This document shows, one piece after another, positions 1 to 5,119 of a stretch of 5,119 nt of DNA. The notes below the pieces were generated by a model that saw only the letters and a list, made by a program, of their open reading frames with translations, searched no databases and was not told the DNA's origin. Each line of letters begins with the position of its first letter. Within the stretch, counting starts at the first letter, position 1. The stretch lies in contig CAYXEH010000087.1 of assembly GCA_964463915.1 (NCBI GenBank), positions 1 to 5,119 of the forward strand, given 5' to 3'. The translations under genes and the position numbers were made by a program. This DNA is from PUPG01 sp964463915 (GTDB taxonomy: Bacteria; Bacteroidota; Bacteroidia; Bacteroidales; UBA7960).

Positions 1-173
1 CGCGCCTGCCCTCTGATCAGCGATCGGTGGTGCTGTTGCGCGACTATGAAGGATATAATTACCGGGAGATCGGTGAGATCACCGGCCTGAGCGAACCCCA
101 GGTGAAGGTGTACATCTACCGGGCCCGCATCGCGTTGAAGAAGTATATTGGGAGTATGGATGCAGTGATATAG
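1..173 (+). CDS. RNA polymerase ECF sigma-70 factor, C-terminal fragment (region 4)
   Basis: The reading frame starts at base 3 and gives 56 residues before the TAG at 171-173; the 5' part lies outside the window. The peptide reads LPSDQRSVVLLRDYEGYNY then REIGEITGLSEPQVKVYIYR then ARIALKKYI. This is the sigma region 4 helix-turn-helix pattern (LP..R.V..LR..EG..Y.EI.E.TG.S...VK....RAR..L), which in the family contacts the -35 promoter element. The fragment is short and ends soon after the recognition helix, as ECF sigma factors do. The next gene on the same strand encodes a membrane protein of anti-sigma type, the usual Bacteroidota sigma/anti-sigma order, although here the two are 161 bases apart. 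Regions 2 and the start are not visible, so the subgroup and target regulon cannot be assigned. Confidence 0.9.
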   Translation, partial: RLPSDQRSVVLLRDYEGYNYREIGEITGLSEPQVKVYIYRARIALKKYIGSMDAVI

Positions 174-180
174 CTGGGAA

Positions 181-222
181 GAGGTTAGAAGTAAGAGAGT
201 AGAAGCCAGAGGTTGGAAGATA
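181..222 (+). repeat. six tandem GA-rich heptamers
   Basis: Exactly six 7-base units fit without gaps: gaggtta, gaagtaa, gagagta, gaagcca, gaggttg, gaagata. Each begins with GA, and five of the six fit GARGNNR. The tract starts 8 bases after the sigma factor stop codon and ends where the first hairpin begins at 223. It contains only two C residues and has no open frame of interest. The units are diverged, so this is an old or structurally constrained tract rather than a fresh slippage repeat. The role is unknown. Confidence 0.6.
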
Positions 223-318
223 GACCCCGAAGGGGTCACACGTTAGTAAGGGGGCGCAGCCCCCGCAACCAACAGGCGCGAAGCGCCGAAACTAACAACC
301 ATGAGGGGCGTTAGCCCC
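223..318 (+). repeat. array of four short GNA/GNNA-loop hairpins
   Basis: Four near-perfect palindromes lie in tandem. They are 223-237 (stem GACCCC, loop GAA), 250-264 (stem GGGGGC, loop GCA), 275-287 (stem GGCGC, loop GAA) and 305-318 (stem GGGGC, loop GTTA). Every loop is closed by C-G. Centre spacing is about 27, 24 and 30 bases. The linkers are A/C-rich, for example gcaaccaaca and gaaactaacaaccatga. The array sits between the ECF sigma gene and the anti-sigma-like gene and ends 16 bases before the ATG at 335. No poly-T tract follows any hairpin, so classical Rho-independent termination is not supported. The same unit type recurs at 2569-2742 on the other strand. The structure is clear; the function is not known. 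Confidence 0.85.
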
Positions 319-334
319 GACAAACTAAAAAGAA

Positions 335-1597
335 ATGAAACTCACCAGAAAAAACTACGAACAGTTCTTCCTCGATTATTTCGAGGGTAACCTGCCGGAC
401 AACCGGATGGGGGAGCTGATGCGTTTTCTGGATGAGAATCCTGACCTCCGGGATGAGTTTGATGCTTTTGAGATGATTCGTGTGGATGATGATGACGCGA
501 TCCGTTTCCCCGGAAAGGATTCCCTGAAGAAATCCGGCGGGGTGACTGAATGCATTTCTCCGGATAATTACGAGACATATTTCGCGGCCTATGCGGAGGG
601 CGATCTGGATGAATCTGAAAAAACGAAAGTGGAAGCCTTTGCGGCTTCGGACCCTTATTACGGACGGGAGCTGGAGTTGATACAGCAAACCAGGCTTGTT
701 CCCGATCCGGCCATTCATTTCCCCCGAAAGGGGTCGTTAAAACGGCATCATATTGACTTTAACAGCCGGCGTGTTTTGTATTATGCATCTGTCGCAGCTG
801 CGGCTCTGCTGTTGGGAGTGGTGGCTTTTACCTTGTTCCCCCTGCAGAAAACAACGCAGGTGGCTTATGATCAACATGTTGGAGAGCCTGATCAACCTGT
901 TGGGGAGGAAGGGGCACCGCCGGGGGCCGTTGCGGAGGCGCCTGCCCCTCAACGGGGAGAGGAGGCTGTAACGCTTCGGGAGGAGAAAGGGGTGTCTGCT
1001 TCTGAGGGGGAAGAAGCCATGCCGGAAAGGGTGGTTGCTTTGCCAGCGGAGTTGTTCCATTCGGACACTGCGCCGGGTCCTGTTTTTGTGGATGAAAGAT
1101 CGGTGGAAATTGCGGCCGAAACCGAGCCCCCGCGAGAAATGATGGCATCCCGAATGGAATCCCGGCAGGTTGAATCGCGTCCGGGAGATGCCCGGGTTGC
1201 AGATGCCGGCGAGGGGGTACCCTCAGTTGGCGGTGCTGCCCCGGAACGGTTGATGACACGTGCTGAGCTAACTCCTCGTGAAGAATATATCTGGCTGGCT
1301 TACCGTGACCCGGGTCACCTGAAAATGGACGACCCGGATGGTTGGCAGCAGGGTGGTTTGCCCCGTTTGGCGGCCAATCGTTTGCAGGAGTCTGCTGGTG
1401 TGGATCTTCGCCGTATTGGGGCAACTTTGACTAAAAGCAGTTCCGGGTTGACTGAGTTTGCCGATCATAGCGTATCGGAACTGGTCCGGTTTTTCAGCGG
1501 CCTGGTGACGGTCAATGAACAGCGACCTGACGGAGGGCGGGTGCAGTTTGCCATCGGGAATGTTATAGAGGTGTCCAGCACCGCTCCGGCTGAATAA
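335..1597 (+). CDS. putative single-pass membrane anti-sigma factor with duplicated N-terminal module
   Basis: This is a 420-residue protein of three parts. Residues 1-146 are charged and presumably cytoplasmic. They hold two copies of one module, 7-67 and 78-138, which align without gaps at 21 of 61 identical positions (NYE..F..Y.EG.L early, then D.AI.FP.K.SLK at the end). Residues about 147-170 (VLYYASVAAAALLLG and on) form one hydrophobic segment preceded by RR, consistent with a cytoplasmic N-terminus. Residues about 175-310 are rich in Glu, Pro, Ala and Gly and look disordered. Residues about 311-415 form a more ordered C-terminal region (REEYIWLAYRDPGHLK onward) that I do not recognise. 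Position after an ECF sigma gene, the acidic helical N-terminus and the single membrane span suggest an anti-sigma factor, but no zinc-finger (HxxxCxxC) motif is present. The ATG at 335 has only an A-rich leader (aaaaagaa) as a ribosome site. The gene is certain; the anti-sigma role is inferred. Confidence 0.8.
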   Translation: MKLTRKNYEQFFLDYFEGNLPDNRMGELMRFLDENPDLRDEFDAFEMIRVDDDDAIRFPGKDSLKKSGGVTECISPDNYETYFAAYAEGDLDESEKTKVEAFAASDPYYGRELELIQQTRLVPDPAIHFPRKGSLKRHHIDFNSRRVLYYASVAAAALLLGVVAFTLFPLQKTTQVAYDQHVGEPDQPVGEEGAPPGAVAEAPAPQRGEEAVTLREEKGVSASEGEEAMPERVVALPAELFHSDTAPGPVFVDERSVEIAAETEPPREMMASRMESRQVESRPGDARVADAGEGVPSVGGAAPERLMTRAELTPREEYIWLAYRDPGHLKMDDPDGWQQGGLPRLAANRLQESAGVDLRRIGATLTKSSSGLTEFADHSVSELVRFFSGLVTVNEQRPDGGRVQFAIGNVIEVSSTAPAE

Positions 1598-1607
1598 CTA
1601 TGAATTA

Positions 1608-1636
1608 CCCCAGGGATTCAGAATGACCTATTGGGG
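1608..1636. terminator. weak inverted repeat between convergent genes
   Basis: The 40-base gap between two convergent genes holds CCCCA at 1608-1612 and TGGGG at 1632-1636. They could pair around a 19-base loop, with a further GG/CC pairing inside it. No T-tract follows on either strand, so this is only a possible bidirectional terminator, judged mostly by its position. Confidence 0.25.
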
Positions 1637-1637
1637 C

Positions 1638-2561
1638 TCAGGCGGTCAGGATGGTCTGGGCCGAAGGTTTATGTTTCCAGCGGCGGTGGGACCAAAGATA
1701 AAGGGCCGGGGATTTTTCGATTTCTTTCTCCAGTGCTTTCATGAACAGGCGGGCAATTTCCCCTTCGGGCAATTCTTCGGGTTTTTCGGCCAGCAAACTG
1801 ACGTGGATCAGGTACTGCCCCCGTTTTTCTTTGCGTGAAGCCACAAAATACACCGGCATTTTCATTTTTCGCGCCAGTTTATCAGGCCCGGAATAGATCA
1901 GGGTATCCTGTGATAAGAAGGTGGTGCGGAGCCCGGCCAGTGGTCCGGGGTTTTGGTCGGCAATCAGCCCGGCAATCAATGGCTTCCGGCTTTTCTTGTG
2001 ACGCAACAGGGCGCGTCCTATTTGGCTTTTAGGAACGAGGTCATGAACAAAGCGCCCGCGAATTCTGCGTAAAAGCTTATCCATGATTTTGTTTCTTAAA
2101 GGACGATAAGCGGTAATCACCTGAAAATTTGTTTGTAGTGTAACTGGTGGAGGCACCCATTCCCAGTTTCCCAGATGACCCAGCAGTGCCATCATGGGTT
2201 TACCTTCCTGTTCGGATTGTCTCAGTATTGCATTGGCCTCAGGCGTAAAACGGCTGCGCTGTTTCATTTGCCGTTCGGACATATTCAGCGTTTTGATGGT
2301 TTCCACGATCACATCCGCCAGGTGACGATAGAAGTCATGCCGGATTTTCTGCAGGGCCTTCTCCTCTTTTTCCGGGAAGGAATTGCGAAGGTTTTCCATG
2401 ATCACCTTCCGGCGATACCTGATCACGCTGGCCATCAAAAAGGCCAGCATGGAAGAGGCCCCGTACATTACCCGCCAGGGTAGCCACGAGAGTATCACCA
2501 CCATCCCCGCAAGGGGGTAGCCGGTGATGCGGTGGAGTATGGTTTTTTGTGGTCTGGTCAT
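1638..2561 (-). CDS. LpxL/HtrB-type lipid A (lysophospholipid) acyltransferase family protein
   Basis: This 307-residue protein matches the usual length of about 290-310 for the family, which moves acyl chains from acyl-ACP onto lipid A precursors (or onto related lipids) at the inner face of the cytoplasmic membrane. A hydrophobic N-terminal anchor covers about residues 14-47. The catalytic HX4E motif is visible as GHLGNWEW, with His129 and Glu134. ADQNPG follows at 201-206, and the C-terminal WSHRRWK is at 290-296, a typical end signature for this family. The start at 2561 gives the full N-terminal anchor. The start has no Shine-Dalgarno match: a hairpin (2569-2581) ends 7 bases upstream of the ATG, and the start codon lies within the repeat linker (gataacc then ATG). 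The gene lies downstream of hflX on the same strand, 229 bases away. In Bacteroidota this family also contains non-lipid-A acyltransferases such as those for aminolipids, so the exact acceptor is uncertain. Confidence 0.88.
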   Translation of the reverse strand: MTRPQKTILHRITGYPLAGMVVILSWLPWRVMYGASSMLAFLMASVIRYRRKVIMENLRNSFPEKEEKALQKIRHDFYRHLADVIVETIKTLNMSERQMKQRSRFTPEANAILRQSEQEGKPMMALLGHLGNWEWVPPPVTLQTNFQVITAYRPLRNKIMDKLLRRIRGRFVHDLVPKSQIGRALLRHKKSRKPLIAGLIADQNPGPLAGLRTTFLSQDTLIYSGPDKLARKMKMPVYFVASRKEKRGQYLIHVSLLAEKPEELPEGEIARLFMKALEKEIEKSPALYLWSHRRWKHKPSAQTILTA

Positions 2562-2568
2562 GGTTATC

Positions 2569-2742
2569 GTGGCTTCGCCACTCTGGTTTGTCGGGGGCTG
2601 TCGCCCCTCCGGTTAACGGGTGCTTCGCACCCTTGGTTAGTCGGGGGCTGTCGCCCCCTTGGTTGTTGGTTTCGGCGCTGACGCGCCTTTTGGTTTCGGG
2701 GTCTTCGACCCCTGGTTACTGACGTGTGATCTCTCCGGGATC
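2569..2742 (-). repeat. array of seven short GNA/GNNA-loop hairpins
   Basis: Loops are given as read on the - strand. The hairpins are 2728-2742 (degenerate, loop GGA, one mismatch), 2698-2712 (stem GGGGTC, loop GAA), 2674-2687 (GGCGC, GTCA), 2643-2658 (GGGGGC, GACA), 2618-2632 (GGGTGC, GAA), 2594-2607 (GGGGC, GACA) and 2569-2581 (GTGGC, GAA). All loops are closed by C-G. Centres are about 24.5, 25.5 or 30 bases apart. Linkers on the same strand follow GA-N-AACCAA: gaaaccaaaa, gactaaccaa, gttaaccgga and gaaaccaacaaccaa. No open frame of merit, tRNA or T-tract terminator is seen here. The array fills most of the gap between hflX and the acyltransferase and stops 7 bases before the latter's ATG. 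It is the same repeat type as 223-318, again in the sense orientation of the downstream gene. Confidence 0.88.
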
Positions 2743-2773
2743 GACCTCTGCCCGTGTGAACCAACAACCATAA

Positions 2774-2787
2774 GAGGCGCCAGCCTC
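2774..2787 (+). repeat. single hairpin unit in opposite orientation, just after hflX
   Basis: The stem is GAGGC/GCCTC and the loop is GCCA on the + strand, so this unit follows the GNNA rule only when read opposite to the seven-hairpin array beside it. The preceding + strand linker, gaaccaacaaccataa (2758-2773), closely matches the linker before the last hairpin of the first array (actaacaaccatga, 291-304). It begins 3 bases beyond the hflX stop codon. On the hflX strand it is followed by ttatggttgttgg, which is too poor in consecutive T for a confident terminator, though a role at the hflX 3' end is possible. Confidence 0.7.
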
Positions 2788-2790
2788 GAA

Positions 2791-3987
2791 TTAGTACAAG
2801 AAGTTATCATACGGATACCGCTTCTTGTGGATCTCCACCACGGTATCGTAAAGCAATCGCCTGAGTCCTTCGATGTTTTGCTTCTTCCTGGCGGAGATGA
2901 AGATGCTGGGGGCGTTTTCGCTGGCCATCCAGGTGGCTTTCATCTCTTCCAGGCTGATATTTTCCTTTCCGGGGGGTGTCAGGTCGTCTTCGTCCTTTTC
3001 TTCCCACTTATATTTGTCCATTTTATTGAACACCATGATGGTCTGTTGCTCGCGTTCTCCGATGATTTCCGAAAGGGTTTCCTTCACCACCCTGATCTGT
3101 TCTTCAAAGTTGGGATGGGAGATGTCAACCACATGCAGCAGCACGTCTGATTCCCGCACCTCGTCGAGGGTTGACTTGAATGATTCGATGAGGTGGTGGG
3201 GCAGTTTGCGGATGAATCCGACGGTGTCGGACAGCAGAAAAGGCAGGTTGCCGATGACCACCTTGCGGACGGTGGTGTCGAGGGTGGCAAAGAGCTTGTC
3301 TTCGGCAAACACGTCGGTTTTGCTGAGCATGTTCATGATGGTGGACTTGCCCACGTTGGTGTAACCCACCAGGGCCACCCGCACCAGGCTTCCGCGGTTG
3401 GAACGCTGGGTGGCTTTCTGCTTGTCGATCTGTTTAAGCTTTTTCTTCAGCAGGGCGATCTTGTCGCGGACGATCCGGCGGTCGGTCTCGATTTCCTTCT
3501 CACCGGGCCCCTTCATGCCGATGCCCCCTTTTTGCCGTTCCAGGTGGGTCCACATCCCGGCCAGCCGTGGCAGCAGGTACTGGTACTGGGCAAGCTCCAC
3601 CTGTGTACGGGCGTGGGCGGTACGGGCCCGCATGGCGAAAATGTCCAGAATGAGGTTGCTACGGTCGATGATGCGTGCCTTCAGGGTTTTTTCGAGGTTG
3701 CGATGCTGGCTTGCGGAGAGTTCATCGTCAAATACCACCAGGTCGGCCCCGGATTCATTGACGTAGGCGCGGACTTCTTCCAGTTTCCCTTTACCCAGAA
3801 AGGTGGCCGGGTCGGGTTTGTCCAGTTTCTGGGTGAAACGGTTCAGTACTTCGCCACCCGCGGTTTCCACCAAAAAGGCGAGCTCATCGAGGTATTCCTT
3901 TACCGTCTCTTCTGTTTCCCTGCCGGTGATGGCACCGACCAGCACAGCCCTTTCAATGTTTTTTTTGATCTCTATGTTTGTTGGCAT
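2791..3987 (-). CDS. hflX: GTPase HflX, ribosome-associated
   Basis: The protein has 398 residues, within the normal range for HflX. The family binds the large ribosomal subunit and splits stalled or stressed ribosomes using GTP. The N-terminal HflX domain shows LGKGKLEE (64-71), VVFDDELSASQHRNLEK (84-100) and the hallmark GGIGMKGPGEKEIETDRR (154-171), followed by a Lys-rich coiled coil (about 172-195). The G domain is complete: G1 GYTNVGKST (208-216), G2 around ATLDTT (234-239), G3 DTVGF (254-258), G4 NKMD (321-324) and G5 SARK (365-368). The family usually has ATLDPT at G2, so Thr in place of Pro is a small variation. The ATG at 3987 is preceded by AGGAAG six bases away. trpS lies upstream on the same strand with a 154-base gap, and a hairpin array follows downstream. 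No truncation is seen. Confidence 0.97.
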   Translation of the reverse strand: MPTNIEIKKNIERAVLVGAITGRETEETVKEYLDELAFLVETAGGEVLNRFTQKLDKPDPATFLGKGKLEEVRAYVNESGADLVVFDDELSASQHRNLEKTLKARIIDRSNLILDIFAMRARTAHARTQVELAQYQYLLPRLAGMWTHLERQKGGIGMKGPGEKEIETDRRIVRDKIALLKKKLKQIDKQKATQRSNRGSLVRVALVGYTNVGKSTIMNMLSKTDVFAEDKLFATLDTTVRKVVIGNLPFLLSDTVGFIRKLPHHLIESFKSTLDEVRESDVLLHVVDISHPNFEEQIRVVKETLSEIIGEREQQTIMVFNKMDKYKWEEKDEDDLTPPGKENISLEEMKATWMASENAPSIFISARKKQNIEGLRRLLYDTVVEIHKKRYPYDNFLY

Positions 3988-4141
3988 GCAGTGCTTCCTG
4001 GTGATTAATTTTGTTTGGATTTGCGAAGGCCCGGGGCGCCGGTGCTGATGCTGTGTTGCAAAAGTTCTGGTGTTTGTTTTTGTTTGAACGTCAATTTTTG
4101 CCCCTTGCTTGTGGTGGCGGCAGGACGACAGCCCCGGGCGG
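3988..4141 (-). other. trpS-hflX intergenic region, possible hflX leader
   Basis: This 154-base gap has no open frame or RNA gene that I can support. It holds a GC-rich patch at 4029-4043, with CCGG arms able to fold, and an A-rich stretch on the - strand (about 4070-4100). A very weak match to the Bacteroidota promoter form (TTG at 4094-4092 and AACTTTTG at 4066-4059 on the - strand) has a 25-base spacer, which is too long. hflX may therefore have its own promoter here, but the sequence does not prove it. Confidence 0.3.
3994..3999 (-). promoter_or_regulatory. ribosome binding site of hflX
   Basis: AGGAAG on the - strand lies six bases before the ATG at 3987-3985. It is the only good purine-rich ribosome site in the window and supports this start. 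The anti-sigma-like gene and the acyltransferase gene have none comparable. Confidence 0.6.
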
Positions 4142-5119
4142 TTATATCTGTTTGAACCCGATGATCTCGCGTACTTCGCGGATGGTTTTACGGGCGCTTT
4201 CCCTGGCTTTTTCCGCTCCCATTCTGGCTACCTTATCGAGGTAATCCTGGTCGGCGTCCAGTGCCAGGATCCGCTCCCGGATGGGGGTGGTGAACCGGAT
4301 CATGTCTTCGGCCAGTTGTTTTTTCAGATCGCCGTAGCGGATGGTGGCCTTATTGTAGGCATCGAGGAAGTGTTCCACGGTATCGGGAGCACTCATCACG
4401 CGCATGAGATTGAACAGGTTTTCCACCGATTGGGACATGGGATCGCCGGGTTGTTCGGGGCCGCTGTCGGTGGTGGCCCGCATCACTTTCTTTCGGAGCA
4501 CTTTGGGGTCATCGGCCAGGTAGATGGCATTGCCTTCCCCTTCAGATTTGCCCATCTTGGTGCTGCCATCCAGCCCGGGGATCTTCACCAGTTCGTTGGT
4601 GAAGTTGAAGGCGTAGGGCGGCGGGAAACAGTCTGTCTTGTACATCCGGTTAAAGCGGTTGGCAAATGTGCGGGCCATTTCCAGGTGTTGCTCCTGGTCT
4701 TTGCCCACCGGCACTTTGCTTGCTTTGTGGATGATAATATCGGCAGCCATCAGCACCGGGTAGGTCAGCAGGCCGGCATTCACGTTATCGGGTTGCTTGC
4801 GTACTTTCTCCTTGAACGAGGTGCACCGCTCCAGCTCACCTTTGTATGCGTTCATGTTTAGCAGCAGGTAAAGTTCTGCCACTTCGGGTACATCACTCTG
4901 TATATATAAGGTAGCCACTTCGGGGTCGATCCCGGCGGCCAGGTATTCTACCAGCACCTGCCGTACATTGCGTTGCAGGTCGGCCGGCGTGGGGTGTGTA
5001 GTTAGCGAATGATAATCCGCGATAAAGAAATAGCAGCGATGCTCATGCTGCATCTTCACAAAATTCTTGATGGCCCCGTAATAATTGCCTAAATGCAGGT
5101 TTCCTGTGGACCTGATACC
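4142..5119 (-). CDS. trpS: tryptophanyl-tRNA synthetase, lacking the first few residues (cut by window edge)
   Basis: The frame is open from the right edge (base 5119) to the TAA at 4144-4142, giving 325 visible residues. TrpS is usually about 325-340 long, so only a handful of N-terminal residues are outside. It charges tRNA-Trp with tryptophan using ATP in the cytoplasm. The visible peptide begins GIRSTGNLHLGNYYGA, containing the class I HIGH-type motif as HLGN at residues 9-12. VPVGKDQEQHLEMAR follows at about 136-150. The second class I signature appears as KMGKS (188-192), a variant of KMSKS, in STKMGKSEGEGNAIYLADD. DSGPEQPGDP (about 218-227) follows. An internal GTG at 5059 opens a shorter frame but would lose the HLGN motif, so it is not the start. 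hflX follows on the same strand. Confidence 0.97.
   Translation of the reverse strand, partial: GIRSTGNLHLGNYYGAIKNFVKMQHEHRCYFFIADYHSLTTHPTPADLQRNVRQVLVEYLAAGIDPEVATLYIQSDVPEVAELYLLLNMNAYKGELERCTSFKEKVRKQPDNVNAGLLTYPVLMAADIIIHKASKVPVGKDQEQHLEMARTFANRFNRMYKTDCFPPPYAFNFTNELVKIPGLDGSTKMGKSEGEGNAIYLADDPKVLRKKVMRATTDSGPEQPGDPMSQSVENLFNLMRVMSAPDTVEHFLDAYNKATIRYGDLKKQLAEDMIRFTTPIRERILALDADQDYLDKVARMGAEKARESARKTIREVREIIGFKQI

Noticed and set aside
223..318. CRISPR array or Rho-independent terminators.
   Set aside because: There is no constant repeat with unique spacers of regular length, and no T-tract follows any hairpin.
301..390. Small out-of-frame ORF starting at the ATG in the hairpin linker and overlapping the anti-sigma-like start.
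   Set aside because: It has 29 codons, no ribosome site, runs through a hairpin and gives no recognisable peptide; the ATG is part of the repeat linker.
3193..4008. Long + strand open frame opposite hflX.
   Set aside because: The hflX frame carries all five G motifs and the HflX hallmark; the opposite frame is a shadow.
4059..4094. Possible Bacteroidota-type promoter for hflX (TTG and AACTTTTG on the - strand).
   Set aside because: The -7 box lacks the leading T and the spacer of 25 bases is longer than the usual range, so it was not listed as a promoter.
4126..4136. CGACAGCCCCG near the trpS 3' end matches the right half of the tetraloop hairpins.
   Set aside because: The left arm does not pair (only a short GGAC precedes it) and the AACCAA linker is absent, so it could be a decayed unit or chance in GC-rich DNA.
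4109..4861. Long + strand open frame opposite trpS.
   Set aside because: It is antisense to a clear trpS with all class I motifs; the translation has no family features and reflects codon bias of the opposite strand.

Overview
The window looks like a chromosomal segment of a moderately GC-rich Bacteroidota bacterium, probably Bacteroidales-like. This rests on the trpS and HflX protein style, weak Shine-Dalgarno sites, an ECF sigma factor followed by a membrane anti-sigma-like protein with no zinc-finger signature, and the repeat-rich intergenic DNA. Genus cannot be read from the sequence.

Left part, + strand: the 3' end of an ECF sigma-70 gene (1-173), then a 161-base gap, then a 420-residue single-pass membrane protein (335-1597) that is probably its anti-sigma factor. 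The gap holds six GA-rich heptamers (181-222) followed directly by four short hairpins (223-318). Right part, - strand, read from right to left: trpS (4142-5119, cut by the window edge at its 5' end), hflX (2791-3987) and a lipid A/LpxL-type acyltransferase (1638-2561). The two halves converge at about 1598-1637. The three - strand genes could share transcripts, but the gaps (154 and 229 bases) leave room for separate control.

The least explained part is a family of small hairpins. Four lie between the sigma and anti-sigma genes, seven lie upstream of the acyltransferase (2569-2742), and one more lies in the opposite orientation just after hflX (2774-2787). Stem sequences differ from unit to unit yet remain paired. 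All twelve loops are GNA or GNNA closed by a C-G pair when read on one strand. Most linkers resemble GA-N-AACCAA, and the centres are spaced about 25 or 30 bases apart. In both arrays the GNA/GNNA strand is the coding strand of the next gene, and each array ends just before a start codon. A 13/14-identical module also links the two arrays. Conserved loops and linkers with variable stems point to selection on structure rather than on sequence.

The protein genes are otherwise ordinary: translation (trpS, hflX), envelope lipid acylation, and an ECF sigma/anti-sigma pair. The anti-sigma-like protein contains an ungapped tandem duplication of its cytoplasmic module.
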